From Mycolicibacterium sp. TUM20985 (GTDB taxonomy: Bacteria > Actinomycetota > Actinomycetes > Mycobacteriales > Mycobacteriaceae): a stretch of DNA of 64,000 nt. The translations under genes and the position numbers were made by a program. Location of the stretch: contig NZ_AP027291.1 of the NCBI RefSeq assembly GCF_030295745.1, forward strand, positions 248,001 to 312,000. Direction: 5' to 3'. Shown here in pieces: positions 48,141-56,739 of this stretch (positions are counted from its first letter, which is position 1; every line of letters begins with the position of its first letter). The notes under the pieces were generated by a model that had not been told where the DNA came from, did no database searches, and saw only the letters and a program-made list of their open reading frames with translations.

Positions 48141-49388
48141 CTACTCCGGAAGCATCGGCATCTCCAGGCCGGGGTCGCGGCCGAGGAGGACGCCCCGCAT
48201 CACCGCGGCGTTGCCGAAACGCTGGCGGACCTCATCCATCGCCGAGTCGATGGCCAACAGGTCCGCCGCTGCCGCCACGGGCCTGGCGCTCGCTACGGAT
48301 CCGTCGAACGGCAACTCGAGCTGCTGTGCGCCGTCGCGGTCGATGTTGGACACGGCGAATCCGACGAGAGTGAGACCACGCTCGGCGATCAACGGCGCGG
48401 CTGTTGCCACCAATTCCCTTGCCGCAGAGAGGATTGCATCGGTCGACGCGGTGGCGCGCGGCAGCGTGTGGGAACGGGTGACCCGGCTGAAGTCGTTGAA
48501 CCGCAGGCGCAACACCACGGTGCGACCGGTCCGGTCGGACTTGCGCATCCGGCGCGTGATGCGATCCACCAGGTTGACCACCACGGCGTCGATCTCGCTG
48601 GGCGACATGGTGTTTCCCGATCGACCCAAGGCCCGTTGCGCCCCCACGGACCGGCGTCGCACCCCCGTGACGACGCGCCGCCGGTCGATGTTGTGCGACA
48701 GCGCGAACAGCTGATGCCCCATTCCGCCGCCGACGATCGATCCGAGCATCGACTCGCTCAGCTCGGCGACATCGGCGACGGTGTGAATGCCGTGCGCGTG
48801 GAGCTTGTCCGCCGTCTTGGCGCCCACGCCCCAGAGTCGTCGCACTGGCAGCGGGTGCAGGAACGCCAGTTCGCGATCAGGCGGAACCAGCAGCAGGCCA
48901 TCGGGTTTGGCTTCCTGACTGGCCACCTTGGCGAGGAACTTGGTGCGGGCGATGCCGACGGTGATGGGGAGGCCCACGCGTTCGGCGACCTGCTCGCGGA
49001 GCCGGGCGCCGATCTGCACCGGCGTGCCGGACACCCGCGCCAATCCGCTCACGTCGAGGAACGCCTCGTCGACCGACAGGGGTTCCACCAGGGGCGTGGT
49101 GTCGTGGAACACCTCGAAGACCGCAGCGCTGGCCTCCGAATACGCCGACATCCTGGGCGGCACGACGATGGCGTGCGGACACAGCTGCAGCGCTTGGCGC
49201 CCGCCCATCGCGGTCTTGACGCCAAAGGCCTTCGCCTCGTAACTCGCCGCCAGCACCACCCCGCCGCCGACGATCACCGGCCGGCCGCGCAGAGACGGAT
49301 CGTCGCGTTGTTCGACGGATGCGTAGAACGAGTCGAGATCGGCGTGCAGGATGGAGGCCTCCTCCAACCGCCGCATCGACACGAACAC
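48141..49388 (-). CDS. dinB: DNA polymerase IV (Y family), DinB3-like
   Basis: Translesion polymerase of 415 residues. Catalytic acidic residues are in HADLDSFYASVEQ near the N-terminus and SVDEAFLDVSG near 105; the palm and finger pattern (VLAASYEAKAFGVKTAMGG) and HhH (LWGVGAKTADKL) follow. QLELPF near residue 356 resembles a beta-clamp binding motif. Position beside ethR recalls M. smegmatis DinB3. GTG at 49388 or the ATG four codons in can start it. Confidence 0.85.
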   Translation of the reverse strand: MFVSMRRLEEASILHADLDSFYASVEQRDDPSLRGRPVIVGGGVVLAASYEAKAFGVKTAMGGRQALQLCPHAIVVPPRMSAYSEASAAVFEVFHDTTPLVEPLSVDEAFLDVSGLARVSGTPVQIGARLREQVAERVGLPITVGIARTKFLAKVASQEAKPDGLLLVPPDRELAFLHPLPVRRLWGVGAKTADKLHAHGIHTVADVAELSESMLGSIVGGGMGHQLFALSHNIDRRRVVTGVRRRSVGAQRALGRSGNTMSPSEIDAVVVNLVDRITRRMRKSDRTGRTVVLRLRFNDFSRVTRSHTLPRATASTDAILSAARELVATAAPLIAERGLTLVGFAVSNIDRDGAQQLELPFDGSVASARPVAAAADLLAIDSAMDEVRQRFGNAAVMRGVLLGRDPGLEMPMLPE

Positions 49389-49453
49389 ATGTTCGCATCA
49401 CGGCCCGACGAACACCATGGGCCTCGCGACACGTAAACGTCGGCGGCGGCGGA

Positions 49454-50095
49454 CTACTGACTGTCGCCGTAGATGCTGGTCAACCAGATGTGCGCCAGGG
49501 TGTCGACGATGCGGTCCCGGGCCACCGCCCCGTCCTCGGCGACGAGGGTCGCGGTCATCGTGCGTTCGTTCATCAGGTTGAGCGACGTGGCGAGATCGCG
49601 GGCGGGAAGGGTGACCGGTGCCGCGCCACGAGCGCGTTCGGCCTCGATCAGCCCTGCGGTCTGGTCGATCCACTTCTGCATGAACGCCGACCACACCGCA
49701 CGAAAGTCCGCGCTGGTCGCCAGTGCCTCGGTGCCCGCCCGCGCCACCACGCTGTGCGAGCCGAACGCGGTGAAGAACGTGCTGATTCCTTCGCGGAAGG
49801 CGCGGCGGGGGTCTGCGGACAGCGCCTCCATCGCGCCGTGGAAACCGGCGTCGGCCCGTTCGATGAGCGGTTCGATCAGCGACAGCAGCACCGCGTCCTT
49901 CGACGGGAAGTAGAAGTAGAACGTCGGCCGCGACAGCCCGGCGCCCTTGGCCAGGTCGTCGACGCTGATGTCGGCGAACTTCTTGTCCACCAGCAAGCGT
50001 TCGGCGGTGGCGAGGATCGCTGCCTCGCGGTCATCGCCCGACGGCCGCGTTGAGCGGCGTCCCCGTCCCGATCGGGCCGTGTTGGTGGTGGTCAC
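49454..50095 (-). CDS. ethR: EthR: TetR repressor of ethA
   Basis: Repressor of 213 residues, highly like M. tuberculosis EthR. The helix-turn-helix ADISVDDLAKGAGLSRPTFY and FYFPSKDAVLLSLIEP are near-identical to remembered EthR, as is the C-terminal TLAHIWLTSIYGDSQ. EthR controls the activation of ethionamide by repressing ethA. GTG at 50095 was chosen; the 76-base gap to ethA contains the operator, as in M. tuberculosis. Confidence 0.93.
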   Translation of the reverse strand: MTTTNTARSGRGRRSTRPSGDDREAAILATAERLLVDKKFADISVDDLAKGAGLSRPTFYFYFPSKDAVLLSLIEPLIERADAGFHGAMEALSADPRRAFREGISTFFTAFGSHSVVARAGTEALATSADFRAVWSAFMQKWIDQTAGLIEAERARGAAPVTLPARDLATSLNLMNERTMTATLVAEDGAVARDRIVDTLAHIWLTSIYGDSQ

Positions 50096-50113
50096 TGGCT
50101 CGACTTTACTGCA

Positions 50114-50167
50114 TGTCGAATTTTTCGACACATCGTTGACCTATTCAACAGTGTGTTGATAACGTGT
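50114..50167. promoter_or_regulatory. EthR operator, ethR-ethA intergenic
   Basis: The stretch contains a perfect palindrome TGTCGAA-TTT-TTCGACA (50114-50130), then GTTGA-N5-TCAAC (50135-50149) and GTTGATAACGTG. It lines up with the long EthR operator known from M. tuberculosis (repeats of TGTCGA, CGTTGA and GTTGATAGCGTG) and occupies the same divergent gap. Confidence 0.8.
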
Positions 50168-50171
50168 CGCC

Positions 50172-51641
50172 ATGACTGAACATCTCGACGTCCTCATCGT
50201 CGGCGCCGGCATCTCCGGCGTCAGCGCGGCCTGGCATCTTCAAGACCGTTCGCCGTCGAAGACCTACGCGATCCTCGAGCGCCGCGAGAACATGGGCGGC
50301 ACGTGGGACCTCTTCAAGTACCCCGGTATCCGCTCGGACTCGGACATGTTCACCCTTGGTTTCCGCTTCAAGCCGTGGACCTCGGCCAAGTCGATCGCCG
50401 ACGGACCGTCGATCCTGGCCTACATAAAGGAAGCCGCCGCCGAGAACGGCATCGACGACAAGATCCGCTACGAGCACCGGGTCATCGCCGCTGACTGGTC
50501 CGACGCCGACAACCGCTGGACGGTCACCGCCGACACCGGCGTCGAGGAGAAGACGATCACGTGTTCGTTCCTCTTCGCCACCACCGGCTACTACGACTAC
50601 GACGAGGGCTACTCGCCGACCTTCCCCGGTTCCGAGGACTTCGCGGGCACGATCGTCCATCCCCAGCACTGGCCAGAGGATCTCGACTACGCGGGCAAGA
50701 AGATCGTCGTCATCGGTAGCGGCGCGACCGCCATCACGCTGATTCCCGCCCTGATCGATAGCGGCGCCGGCCACGTGACGATGCTGCAGCGCTCACCGTC
50801 CTACGTCGGTTCGCTGCCCGACGTGGATCCGATCGCCGTCGCGGCCAACAAGTACCTGCCCGAGAACGTCGCTCACGTGGTGAACCGGTGGAAGGCGATC
50901 ATCTTCAGCACCGCCCAGTACCAGCTGGCTCGCAAGTTCCCGACCTACATGCGCAAGACGCTGATGACCATGGCGCAGCGCAGGCTGCCCGAGGGCTACG
51001 ACGTCGAGAAGCACTTCGGGCCCAGTTACAACCCGTGGGACCAGCGGCTCTGCCTGGCCCCCAACGGCGACTTGTTCAAGACCATCCGCAAGGGCAATGC
51101 CGACGTCGTCACCGACACCATCGACACCTTCGTTCCCGAGGGCATCAAGCTGAACTCCGGCGAGGTGCTCGACGCCGACATCATCGTGACCGCAACGGGT
51201 TTGAACATGCAGCTGCTTGGCGGTCTCACGCCCACCCTGAACGGCCAGCCGATCGATCTAACGTCGTTGATGACGTACAAGGGACTCATGTTCTCCGGCA
51301 TCCCGAACTTCGCCATCACGTTCGGGTACACCAACGCGTCGTGGACGCTGAAGGCCGACCTGGTCTCCGAATTCGTCTGCCGGGTACTGAACTACATGGA
51401 CGAGAACGGTTTCGACCGGGTCGTTCCAGAGCATCCCGGTGCGGCCGTCGGCGAACTTCCGTTCATGGACTTCGCGCCGGGTTACTTCCTGCGGGCGATC
51501 GACCAGTTGCCGAAGTCGGGCTCGAAGGCGCCGTGGCGACTCAAGCAGAACTACTTCCTCGACCTCCGGCTGATCCGCCAGGGCAAGGTCGACGACGAGG
51601 CGCTGCACTTCACCAAACACCGTGCAGCCGTAGGCGTTTAG
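50172..51641 (+). CDS. ethA: EthA: FAD-containing Baeyer-Villiger monooxygenase
   Basis: Flavoprotein of 489 residues, the same length as M. tuberculosis EthA. FAD motif is [17 protein letters not shown] at residues 7-23, the GG doublet follows ([20 protein letters not shown]), and the NADPH motif is [13 protein letters not shown] near residue 178. The enzyme oxygenates ketones and sulfur drugs such as ethionamide. Expression is controlled through the EthR operator just upstream. Confidence 0.93.
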   Translation: MTEHLDVLIVGAGISGVSAAWHLQDRSPSKTYAILERRENMGGTWDLFKYPGIRSDSDMFTLGFRFKPWTSAKSIADGPSILAYIKEAAAENGIDDKIRYEHRVIAADWSDADNRWTVTADTGVEEKTITCSFLFATTGYYDYDEGYSPTFPGSEDFAGTIVHPQHWPEDLDYAGKKIVVIGSGATAITLIPALIDSGAGHVTMLQRSPSYVGSLPDVDPIAVAANKYLPENVAHVVNRWKAIIFSTAQYQLARKFPTYMRKTLMTMAQRRLPEGYDVEKHFGPSYNPWDQRLCLAPNGDLFKTIRKGNADVVTDTIDTFVPEGIKLNSGEVLDADIIVTATGLNMQLLGGLTPTLNGQPIDLTSLMTYKGLMFSGIPNFAITFGYTNASWTLKADLVSEFVCRVLNYMDENGFDRVVPEHPGAAVGELPFMDFAPGYFLRAIDQLPKSGSKAPWRLKQNYFLDLRLIRQGKVDDEALHFTKHRAAVGV

Positions 51642-52138
51642 CCACCCGTCTGCTTGCGCAGGGGCTGGACGACGACGATCCCGTCGTCGTCGCAGTACGC
51701 GATCTCACCGGGAACGAACGTCACACCGCCGAAGGTCACCGCGACGTCGCGGTGACCTTCGCCGGTCTTGGTGCCCTTGCGCGGGTTGGTGCCGAGCGCC
51801 TTGATGCCGATGTCCATGGTGCGCAGCGCGGCGGCGTCGCGGACCGCCCCGTGCACGATCAGCCCCGCCCAACCGTTCTCGACGGCGAGACCGGCGATGA
51901 CGTCGCCGACCAACGCCGTGTGAAGCGAGCCGTTCCCGTCGATCACCAGCACGCCGCCGTGGCCCGGTTCGGACAGCATCGACTTCAGCAGCGCATTGTC
52001 CTGAAAGCATCGGACCGTGGTGATGGGTCCCGCGAACATCGTCTTGGCGCCGTAGTCCCGCAGTTGGAGGTCGCAGCTTCGGACGTCCGGGTAGATGTCG
52101 TCGACGAGGTCGGCGGTAGCCCGCGGTTCGATGGTCAC
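51638..52138 (-). CDS. rraA: RraA-like protein (formerly MenG), Rv3853-like
   Basis: Protein of 166 residues matching the RraA family: [18 protein letters not shown], then [35 protein letters not shown] and [20 protein letters not shown]. RraA proteins modulate RNase E or act as aldolase-fold binding proteins; the mycobacterial role is not settled. GTG at 52138. The end overlaps ethA by four bases. The order hns-rraA-ethA matches M. tuberculosis. Confidence 0.88.
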   Translation of the reverse strand: MTIEPRATADLVDDIYPDVRSCDLQLRDYGAKTMFAGPITTVRCFQDNALLKSMLSEPGHGGVLVIDGNGSLHTALVGDVIAGLAVENGWAGLIVHGAVRDAAALRTMDIGIKALGTNPRKGTKTGEGHRDVAVTFGGVTFVPGEIAYCDDDGIVVVQPLRKQTGG

Positions 52139-52175
52139 GGCTCGATGCTAGCGAGGGTGAGGTCGAGCGAGAATC

Positions 52176-52619
52176 TCAATCGTCGTCGGAGTCGCGGCGG
52201 ATCAACCACACGACGAGAACGGCCAGGACACCCACCGCAACGGCAGCGGCCATGGGCAGTCGAGAGGGCTCCGGGCCGGGCAGCGGGATCGGAGTCGGAG
52301 CGCTCGCGATGGTCGCCTTGGCCCGTGCGGCGGCCTCCTTCGCAGGAGACGCCGCCGGACGGTCACCGTTGGTGGCGGGGGAGGGAGTCGGCACCGCGGC
52401 GATGGGTGGCGGCGCGATCTTCTTGGCGGCTGCCTTCTTCACGGGCGCCTTCTCCGGCTGGACCTTCTTTGCCGCGGCCTTGTTGGCGGGCGCCTTCTTC
52501 ACCGGGGCCTTCTTCGCAGCCTTGGCGGGGGACTTCTTGACCGGTGGCGGAGGTTCGGCACCCGCGCCCGGCGACTGATCGTGGGGCGGGTCGCCCGGGC
52601 GATCCTGCTCGTCGGCCAT
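52176..52619 (-). CDS. hns: Hns-like nucleoid protein with C-terminal membrane helix (Rv3852-like)
   Basis: Protein of 147 residues. The N-terminal half is a low-complexity Lys/Ala/Pro tail of repeated KKAP/AKK units (from about residue 26 to 75), able to bind DNA. The C-terminus is a hydrophobic helix (LPMAAAVAVGVLAVLVVWLI) that would anchor it in the membrane, as in Rv3852. ATG at 52619 was chosen. It is not homologous to enteric H-NS in its fold. Confidence 0.82.
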   Translation of the reverse strand: MADEQDRPGDPPHDQSPGAGAEPPPPVKKSPAKAAKKAPVKKAPANKAAAKKVQPEKAPVKKAAAKKIAPPPIAAVPTPSPATNGDRPAASPAKEAAARAKATIASAPTPIPLPGPEPSRLPMAAAVAVGVLAVLVVWLIRRDSDDD

Positions 52620-52676
52620 GGTGGCTGCTCCTTTGCAATCGGCAGTGGTGCCCATCATGCCAGTCGGCGGTTCTCG

Positions 52677-53612
52677 TCAACCCGTGACCGCCAGCGCGGC
52701 CGCCAGGGTCAGTGCGATCGCCATGATGGCCAGCTCGATCTGCGACCGTACCCGTGACGTGCCCACGGTGGCACGGTGCGACCGTGCGGCCGGCAGCCAG
52801 CCCGACCGCTGACGTGCGCCCCACCCGACGAGCACCATCGTCACGAGCACCTTCGCCGTCAGAACGCGTCCGTACCCGGTGGCGTACAGGGCGGCCGGGT
52901 CGTCCAGCGTCGCGACCGCGCCGGCCACGCCGAACGTCACCAGCAGCACGACGCAGATCAACGACAGCTGGGAGAACCGCGGCAGCACCCTGGCCCACTG
53001 CCCGCGGTGGGTCACCGTCAGGACCAACGCCGCGAGCGAACCGCACCACAGTGCGGCGGCCAGCGCGTGCACCGCCACGGCCACGCCACCCCACGGGTTC
53101 TCGGACAGGTGCCCGACGAGGGTGCGGCCGGCCACGCCGATGGCCGCCGCCCCCACGGCGACGACCCCGCTCGTCGACGTCGGGCCGCCGGCCCGCGGTG
53201 CGGTCAGCGTCAGGACGCCGACCGCGACGGCCGCCACCAGGCACACCAGCCCCGCCCGGCCCACCGTGGTGTCGAGGGCGAACGTGACCGTGGTCCGCAC
53301 ACCCACCCGTCCGAACGACGCCCCCGCCGCCTCGGCCGCCCCGACGAACAGGCGCACCAGCTCGGCGACCGCCCAGACCGCCGCGGCCAGGATCAACGGA
53401 CGGGTCGCACGTTCGGCGAGCTCGCCGCGGTAGCGCTGGGCGTCGAAGGCGGGCACCACGACGAGACCGAGCACCACGACCGCCACCCCGTCGGCGATCG
53501 CTCGTACGAGGGACGACACGGCCGCGTTCAGCGGGTACGCCAGACCCCATGCGGCCGCCACGGCGCCCCCGACGCACAGGGCGCCGAGGATCGTCCTGCG
53601 CAATCGGTTCAC
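52677..53612 (-). CDS. copD: CopD-family copper resistance membrane protein
   Basis: Membrane protein of 311 residues with about eight helices and the CopD signature region (HALAAALWCGSLAALVLTVTHRG, then LPRFSQLSLICVVLLVTFGV). CopD proteins act with CopC in copper uptake or resistance. GTG at 53612 overlaps the copC stop by four bases, so the two are coupled. The frame further upstream is a shadow. Confidence 0.82.
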   Translation of the reverse strand: MNRLRRTILGALCVGGAVAAAWGLAYPLNAAVSSLVRAIADGVAVVVLGLVVVPAFDAQRYRGELAERATRPLILAAAVWAVAELVRLFVGAAEAAGASFGRVGVRTTVTFALDTTVGRAGLVCLVAAVAVGVLTLTAPRAGGPTSTSGVVAVGAAAIGVAGRTLVGHLSENPWGGVAVAVHALAAALWCGSLAALVLTVTHRGQWARVLPRFSQLSLICVVLLVTFGVAGAVATLDDPAALYATGYGRVLTAKVLVTMVLVGWGARQRSGWLPAARSHRATVGTSRVRSQIELAIMAIALTLAAALAVTG

Positions 53613-54118
53613 CGTCGCCGCCGGACCGCCACCCACGCGCCCACGCCGACGATGACCGCGGCCAGCGCGACGAAAGGCCACACCGGCAGGCCGTCCGCGT
53701 GATCCGCGGACTGCCCAACCTTCTTTCCGGGCGTGCCGGTTCCGGCCACGGTCAACGTGAACGACCACGCCCCGCTGACCACGTGGCCGTCCGCGGAGGT
53801 CACCCGGTAGTTGACCGTGTAGGTGCCGGCGGGGCCCAGCGGCATCAACCCGACGCTCGCTGCCGCGCCCGTGACCTCGACGGGACCGTCCGACCACAGA
53901 TTGCCGTCGGGACCGACGACGGTCATCGCCGCGAAGTCGGTCTGCAATTGCTCGTTGAACGTCGCGGTGGCCCGCGCCGGCCCCGCACCGACCGACGCGT
54001 CCGATGCGGGGTCGGCGGAGACGCGGATGGCGTGTGCCGACGCGACGCCGGCGCCCGTCATCGCCAGGAACACGAGCCCGGTGCTGACCAGCGCCACGAT
54101 GGCCCACCTGCGGGTCAT
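53609..54118 (-). CDS. copC: CopC-like copper-binding protein
   Basis: Exported protein of 169 residues. The signal peptide ends at ASA and the mature protein would begin HAIRVSADPASDASV, giving the N-terminal His used by CopC copper sites. The Ig-like CopC fold follows (VTSADGHVVSGAWSFTLTV contains the second His). A C-terminal helix (LPVWPFVALAAVIVGVGAWV) anchors it. It overlaps ycnI and copD by four bases each. Confidence 0.82.
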   Translation of the reverse strand: MTRRWAIVALVSTGLVFLAMTGAGVASAHAIRVSADPASDASVGAGPARATATFNEQLQTDFAAMTVVGPDGNLWSDGPVEVTGAAASVGLMPLGPAGTYTVNYRVTSADGHVVSGAWSFTLTVAGTGTPGKKVGQSADHADGLPVWPFVALAAVIVGVGAWVAVRRRR

Positions 54119-54798
54119 GTCCGGCGACGCCCTGCGATGGCGGCGACGACCGCGACCGCGGCGAGAACCAGCGCACCGCCGGCCAGCCACCGCGCCGTGT
54201 CGTCCGGCCGTGCCGGGGCGGGCGCCGCGGTGACCGGTTCCGTGGCTGCGGCGGCGGGTGACGGCTCGTGCGGTTCGGACTCGGCGCCGCCGAGTGTGAG
54301 CGCCGGGGCGGGGTATTCGGGTTCGTCACCGTTCGCGAGGGGTGGCTGATCCCACCGCACGACGGTCCCATCCGAGTACGTCTGCGTGGCCGGAAAGGTC
54401 ACCGACGGTTCATTGGGCAGCGTCACCGACACGTGGAACAACGCGAACTGGTCCGACGCGATGCCGAGCAAGGGGGCGGCGGTCCAGGTGACCGATCGGA
54501 CCGTGCCCGCTGCGGCATCGCGGTCGAGCCGCGCGGTCCAACCTGGCATGACCTCGGTGCGGGCCGAGGTGACGTTGGGCAGGGTGATGCTGAATTGCGT
54601 TGTCAGAGCGCCTGTTTCGGATTCACCCGGCACCCGGAAGGTCAGCACGGAGGTGCTGCCCGAGGCGGCGTCGTCGGCGTCGACATGGACGTGCGCCCAC
54701 GCCGGGCCCGAGCCCGACAGAAGCGCGATGGACATGGCGGCCGCAGTGGTCGCCGTGGTGATGAGGGCGCGCGAGTACGCCCATCGGATCGTTCTCAT
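54115..54798 (-). CDS. YcnI-like copper-binding protein (DUF1775)
   Basis: Exported protein of 227 residues. The signal peptide ends at AWA and the mature part begins HVHVDADDAASG, matching YcnI, whose first His binds copper. The DUF1775 domain is clear (TFRVPGESETGALTTQFSI and WTAAPLLGIASDQFALFHV). A Pro/Ala linker and a C-terminal membrane helix (ALVLAAVAVVAAIAG) follow. It leads the ycnI-copC-copD unit. Confidence 0.82.
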   Translation of the reverse strand: MRTIRWAYSRALITTATTAAAMSIALLSGSGPAWAHVHVDADDAASGSTSVLTFRVPGESETGALTTQFSITLPNVTSARTEVMPGWTARLDRDAAAGTVRSVTWTAAPLLGIASDQFALFHVSVTLPNEPSVTFPATQTYSDGTVVRWDQPPLANGDEPEYPAPALTLGGAESEPHEPSPAAAATEPVTAAPAPARPDDTARWLAGGALVLAAVAVVAAIAGRRRT

Positions 54799-54835
54799 AT
54801 GAGGTTGTTGCCTTCTGTGTCGTCTGGTCGTCTGG

Positions 54836-55381
54836 TCAGCGGGCGAGGCTGACCGGAGGACCGCGATGCGACAACGACGCCGAGAGGAGGCGCACGGACT
54901 GACGGGGCTGATCGGCGCTGGCGACGATGATCGCCGTCCGCACGCCGACGGGTCGGCGGGCCGCGCGCAACGTCCGGATCAGCACACGCGAAAGGGCGGC
55001 GCACAGACGCTCGCCCATGGTGATGAGGACGGCGCCGAATGCGATCGCCACGAGGTGGGCGGCCATCATCGGGCCCAGCGGAGCCTGAATGGCGGACGGG
55101 TGGGAATGCCCGGCCGCACCGAGGAGGACGTGGTCCAGGACCTGCCCGACGGCGAGCACGGCGACGAGCAGCTTGACGTCCGTGGTGTCGCCGAGCGTGG
55201 TGACCAGCGCCCCGAGGGTGAGCGATACCAGCGCGAGCATGGCCGCCGCGGATCCCGACGGCAGACCCCCGCCGCCCACGCCGTGGGCCGCCACGGCCAA
55301 CGCTCCCGTCAGCGCCCCGGCGGCGATGCCGCGCAGGCGGGCGGCGGGAGCCAGCGGGCCCCGGCGAACGACGTCGATCAG
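54836..55381 (-). CDS. small membrane protein with His-rich loop
   Basis: Integral membrane protein, about 181 residues if it starts at a CTG at 55381, or 154 from a TTG at 55300. The CTG would overlap the upstream stop (CTGA), and the first membrane helix (LRGIAAGALTGALAVAAHGV) begins before the TTG, so the longer form is favoured. A loop near the middle reads AAGHSHPSAIQ. Copper involvement is suggested only by its neighbours. It may correspond by position to Rv3851. Confidence 0.55.
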   Translation of the reverse strand: MIDVVRRGPLAPAARLRGIAAGALTGALAVAAHGVGGGGLPSGSAAAMLALVSLTLGALVTTLGDTTDVKLLVAVLAVGQVLDHVLLGAAGHSHPSAIQAPLGPMMAAHLVAIAFGAVLITMGERLCAALSRVLIRTLRAARRPVGVRTAIIVASADQPRQSVRLLSASLSHRGPPVSLAR

Positions 55382-56034
55382 ACCACTCCCAAACGCGCCA
55401 GCAGATCACCGTCGATGCCGTCGATTTGATCGCTGATGGCGCCGTGCGCTGCCCGGCGCCGAGCGGTGGGCATGTTCTCGGCGGCCGTCACAGCCGCGGA
55501 GAGGTCGCGCAAACGGTCGGTCACGGCGGCGACGAACTGCTTGGTCTCGGCGTCCTTCGGCTTCTTCGCCGCCACCTGGGCCAGGGTCTGCTCCGCGCCG
55601 GCGATCCGGGCGGACAACGCTCCGCCCGCTCCCGAGAACTGGCCGAGCTGGCCGAGCGGGACGCCCAGGCGATCGGCCCGGCGTTCGTCGACGAAACCGC
55701 GGGCGGTGATGGCGGCGCGATAGACGATGGGCACCACGATGGGCGCCAACATCCGCGAGATGGTCAGCGTTCGGCGAATCCGCGACGCCGACAATAGCTT
55801 CCCCTCGCGGGCGGCCCGCAGCTGAGTCTCGGCGACCTTCAAGGCGGCCCGGTCGCTGTCCTTCTGCGCCCGCAGGTTCGCCTTGACCGTCTTGGCTTGA
55901 CGCTTGGCGTCGGCCTTGATGCGGCGGGCCTCATTCTTAGCGGAGAGGCGCGCCTCCAGTTTCGCCTTCGCCTTGAGTGCCTTGGCCTCCGCACGACGAG
56001 TCGCTCGGCTCTTCCGCCGTCTGAACAAGCCCAT
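55378..56034 (-). CDS. DUF6474-type coiled-coil protein (Rv3850-like)
   Basis: Protein of 218 residues. The first ~75 residues are highly basic and predicted coiled coil (MGLFRRRKSRATRRAEAKAL and LRAQKDSDRAALKVAETQL), followed by a helical central region (ISRMLAPIVVPIVYRA). The length equals that of Rv3850, and it sits between hns-side genes and espR as there. ATG at 56034. Function unknown. Confidence 0.72.
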   Translation of the reverse strand: MGLFRRRKSRATRRAEAKALKAKAKLEARLSAKNEARRIKADAKRQAKTVKANLRAQKDSDRAALKVAETQLRAAREGKLLSASRIRRTLTISRMLAPIVVPIVYRAAITARGFVDERRADRLGVPLGQLGQFSGAGGALSARIAGAEQTLAQVAAKKPKDAETKQFVAAVTDRLRDLSAAVTAAENMPTARRRAAHGAISDQIDGIDGDLLARLGVV

Positions 56035-56247
56035 CCCGGCTGCCTCCCGGTCATCTCTTCGTGATCTGGCGATCGTGCCTGCGCTGGTGCCGCCAACACT
56101 AATGCCGGGCGGGTGACGGGCCCGTTCCACCCCGGTCGAAGCGGGCGCGGTGCGGGCCTGGCGGTACGGCGCGGTTCGTCGAATGATGGGTTATTCGGCC
56201 GTCTGGTGAAAGGACGGGGATAGTGGAGTCATCGATAGGGGGTTTGC

Positions 56248-56739
56248 ATGCCAGCCAGTCGTCGCGTCACGCGCGCCGTCAACGAGGTCCTCGATCTCGC
56301 ACCTCGACGCGGTGAGGTATCGCTCGCGCGTCTCGTCCAATCCGTTGCGGAGAACCGCGGGAGACCGATCGAACTGAAGATGGCCGAGCTGCCGTCGGGA
56401 GTGTGCGGTCAGTGGCGGCAGTACGCCGACCGTGACGTGTTCCTGATCCAGCAGGGGCTTCCCGCCGGGGACCGCACCCTGGCCCACGAGCTTGGGCACC
56501 TGGTGCTCGGGCACGAGGGCATCTCTGTGGTCGAGGCCGCGAGGGATCTGACCGAGTTCGCCAGCTCCGACCTGATTGGATACATGCTGAACCAACGGAC
56601 CGGGTGCATGGGTCCTAGCGGCGAAGACCTCGAGCAGGAAGCCGAGGACTTCGCCGCCCTCCTCATCTATCGGCTGGGCCGGCTGCCGTCCGACCGAGCG
56701 TCGATCGTGCAGGTGCGCCTCGGAGAGGCGTTTGGTTGA
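56248..56739 (+). CDS. ImmA/IrrE-family metallopeptidase
   Basis: Protein of 163 residues with the zinc motif HELGHLVLGHE near residue 77 and a later Glu-rich helix (EDLEQEAEDFAALLIYRLG) that supplies the third ligand. ImmA/IrrE peptidases typically cleave a repressor of the XRE type. ATG at 56248. It overlaps the next gene by four bases (TTGA), so they act together. The nearest XRE regulator here is the convergent EspR, but a link is not shown. Confidence 0.8.
   Translation: MPASRRVTRAVNEVLDLAPRRGEVSLARLVQSVAENRGRPIELKMAELPSGVCGQWRQYADRDVFLIQQGLPAGDRTLAHELGHLVLGHEGISVVEAARDLTEFASSDLIGYMLNQRTGCMGPSGEDLEQEAEDFAALLIYRLGRLPSDRASIVQVRLGEAFG

Noticed and set aside
52363..53718. 451-residue Arg/Gly-rich minus-strand frame across copD
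   Set aside because: It overlaps copD and copC in another frame and is low-complexity.
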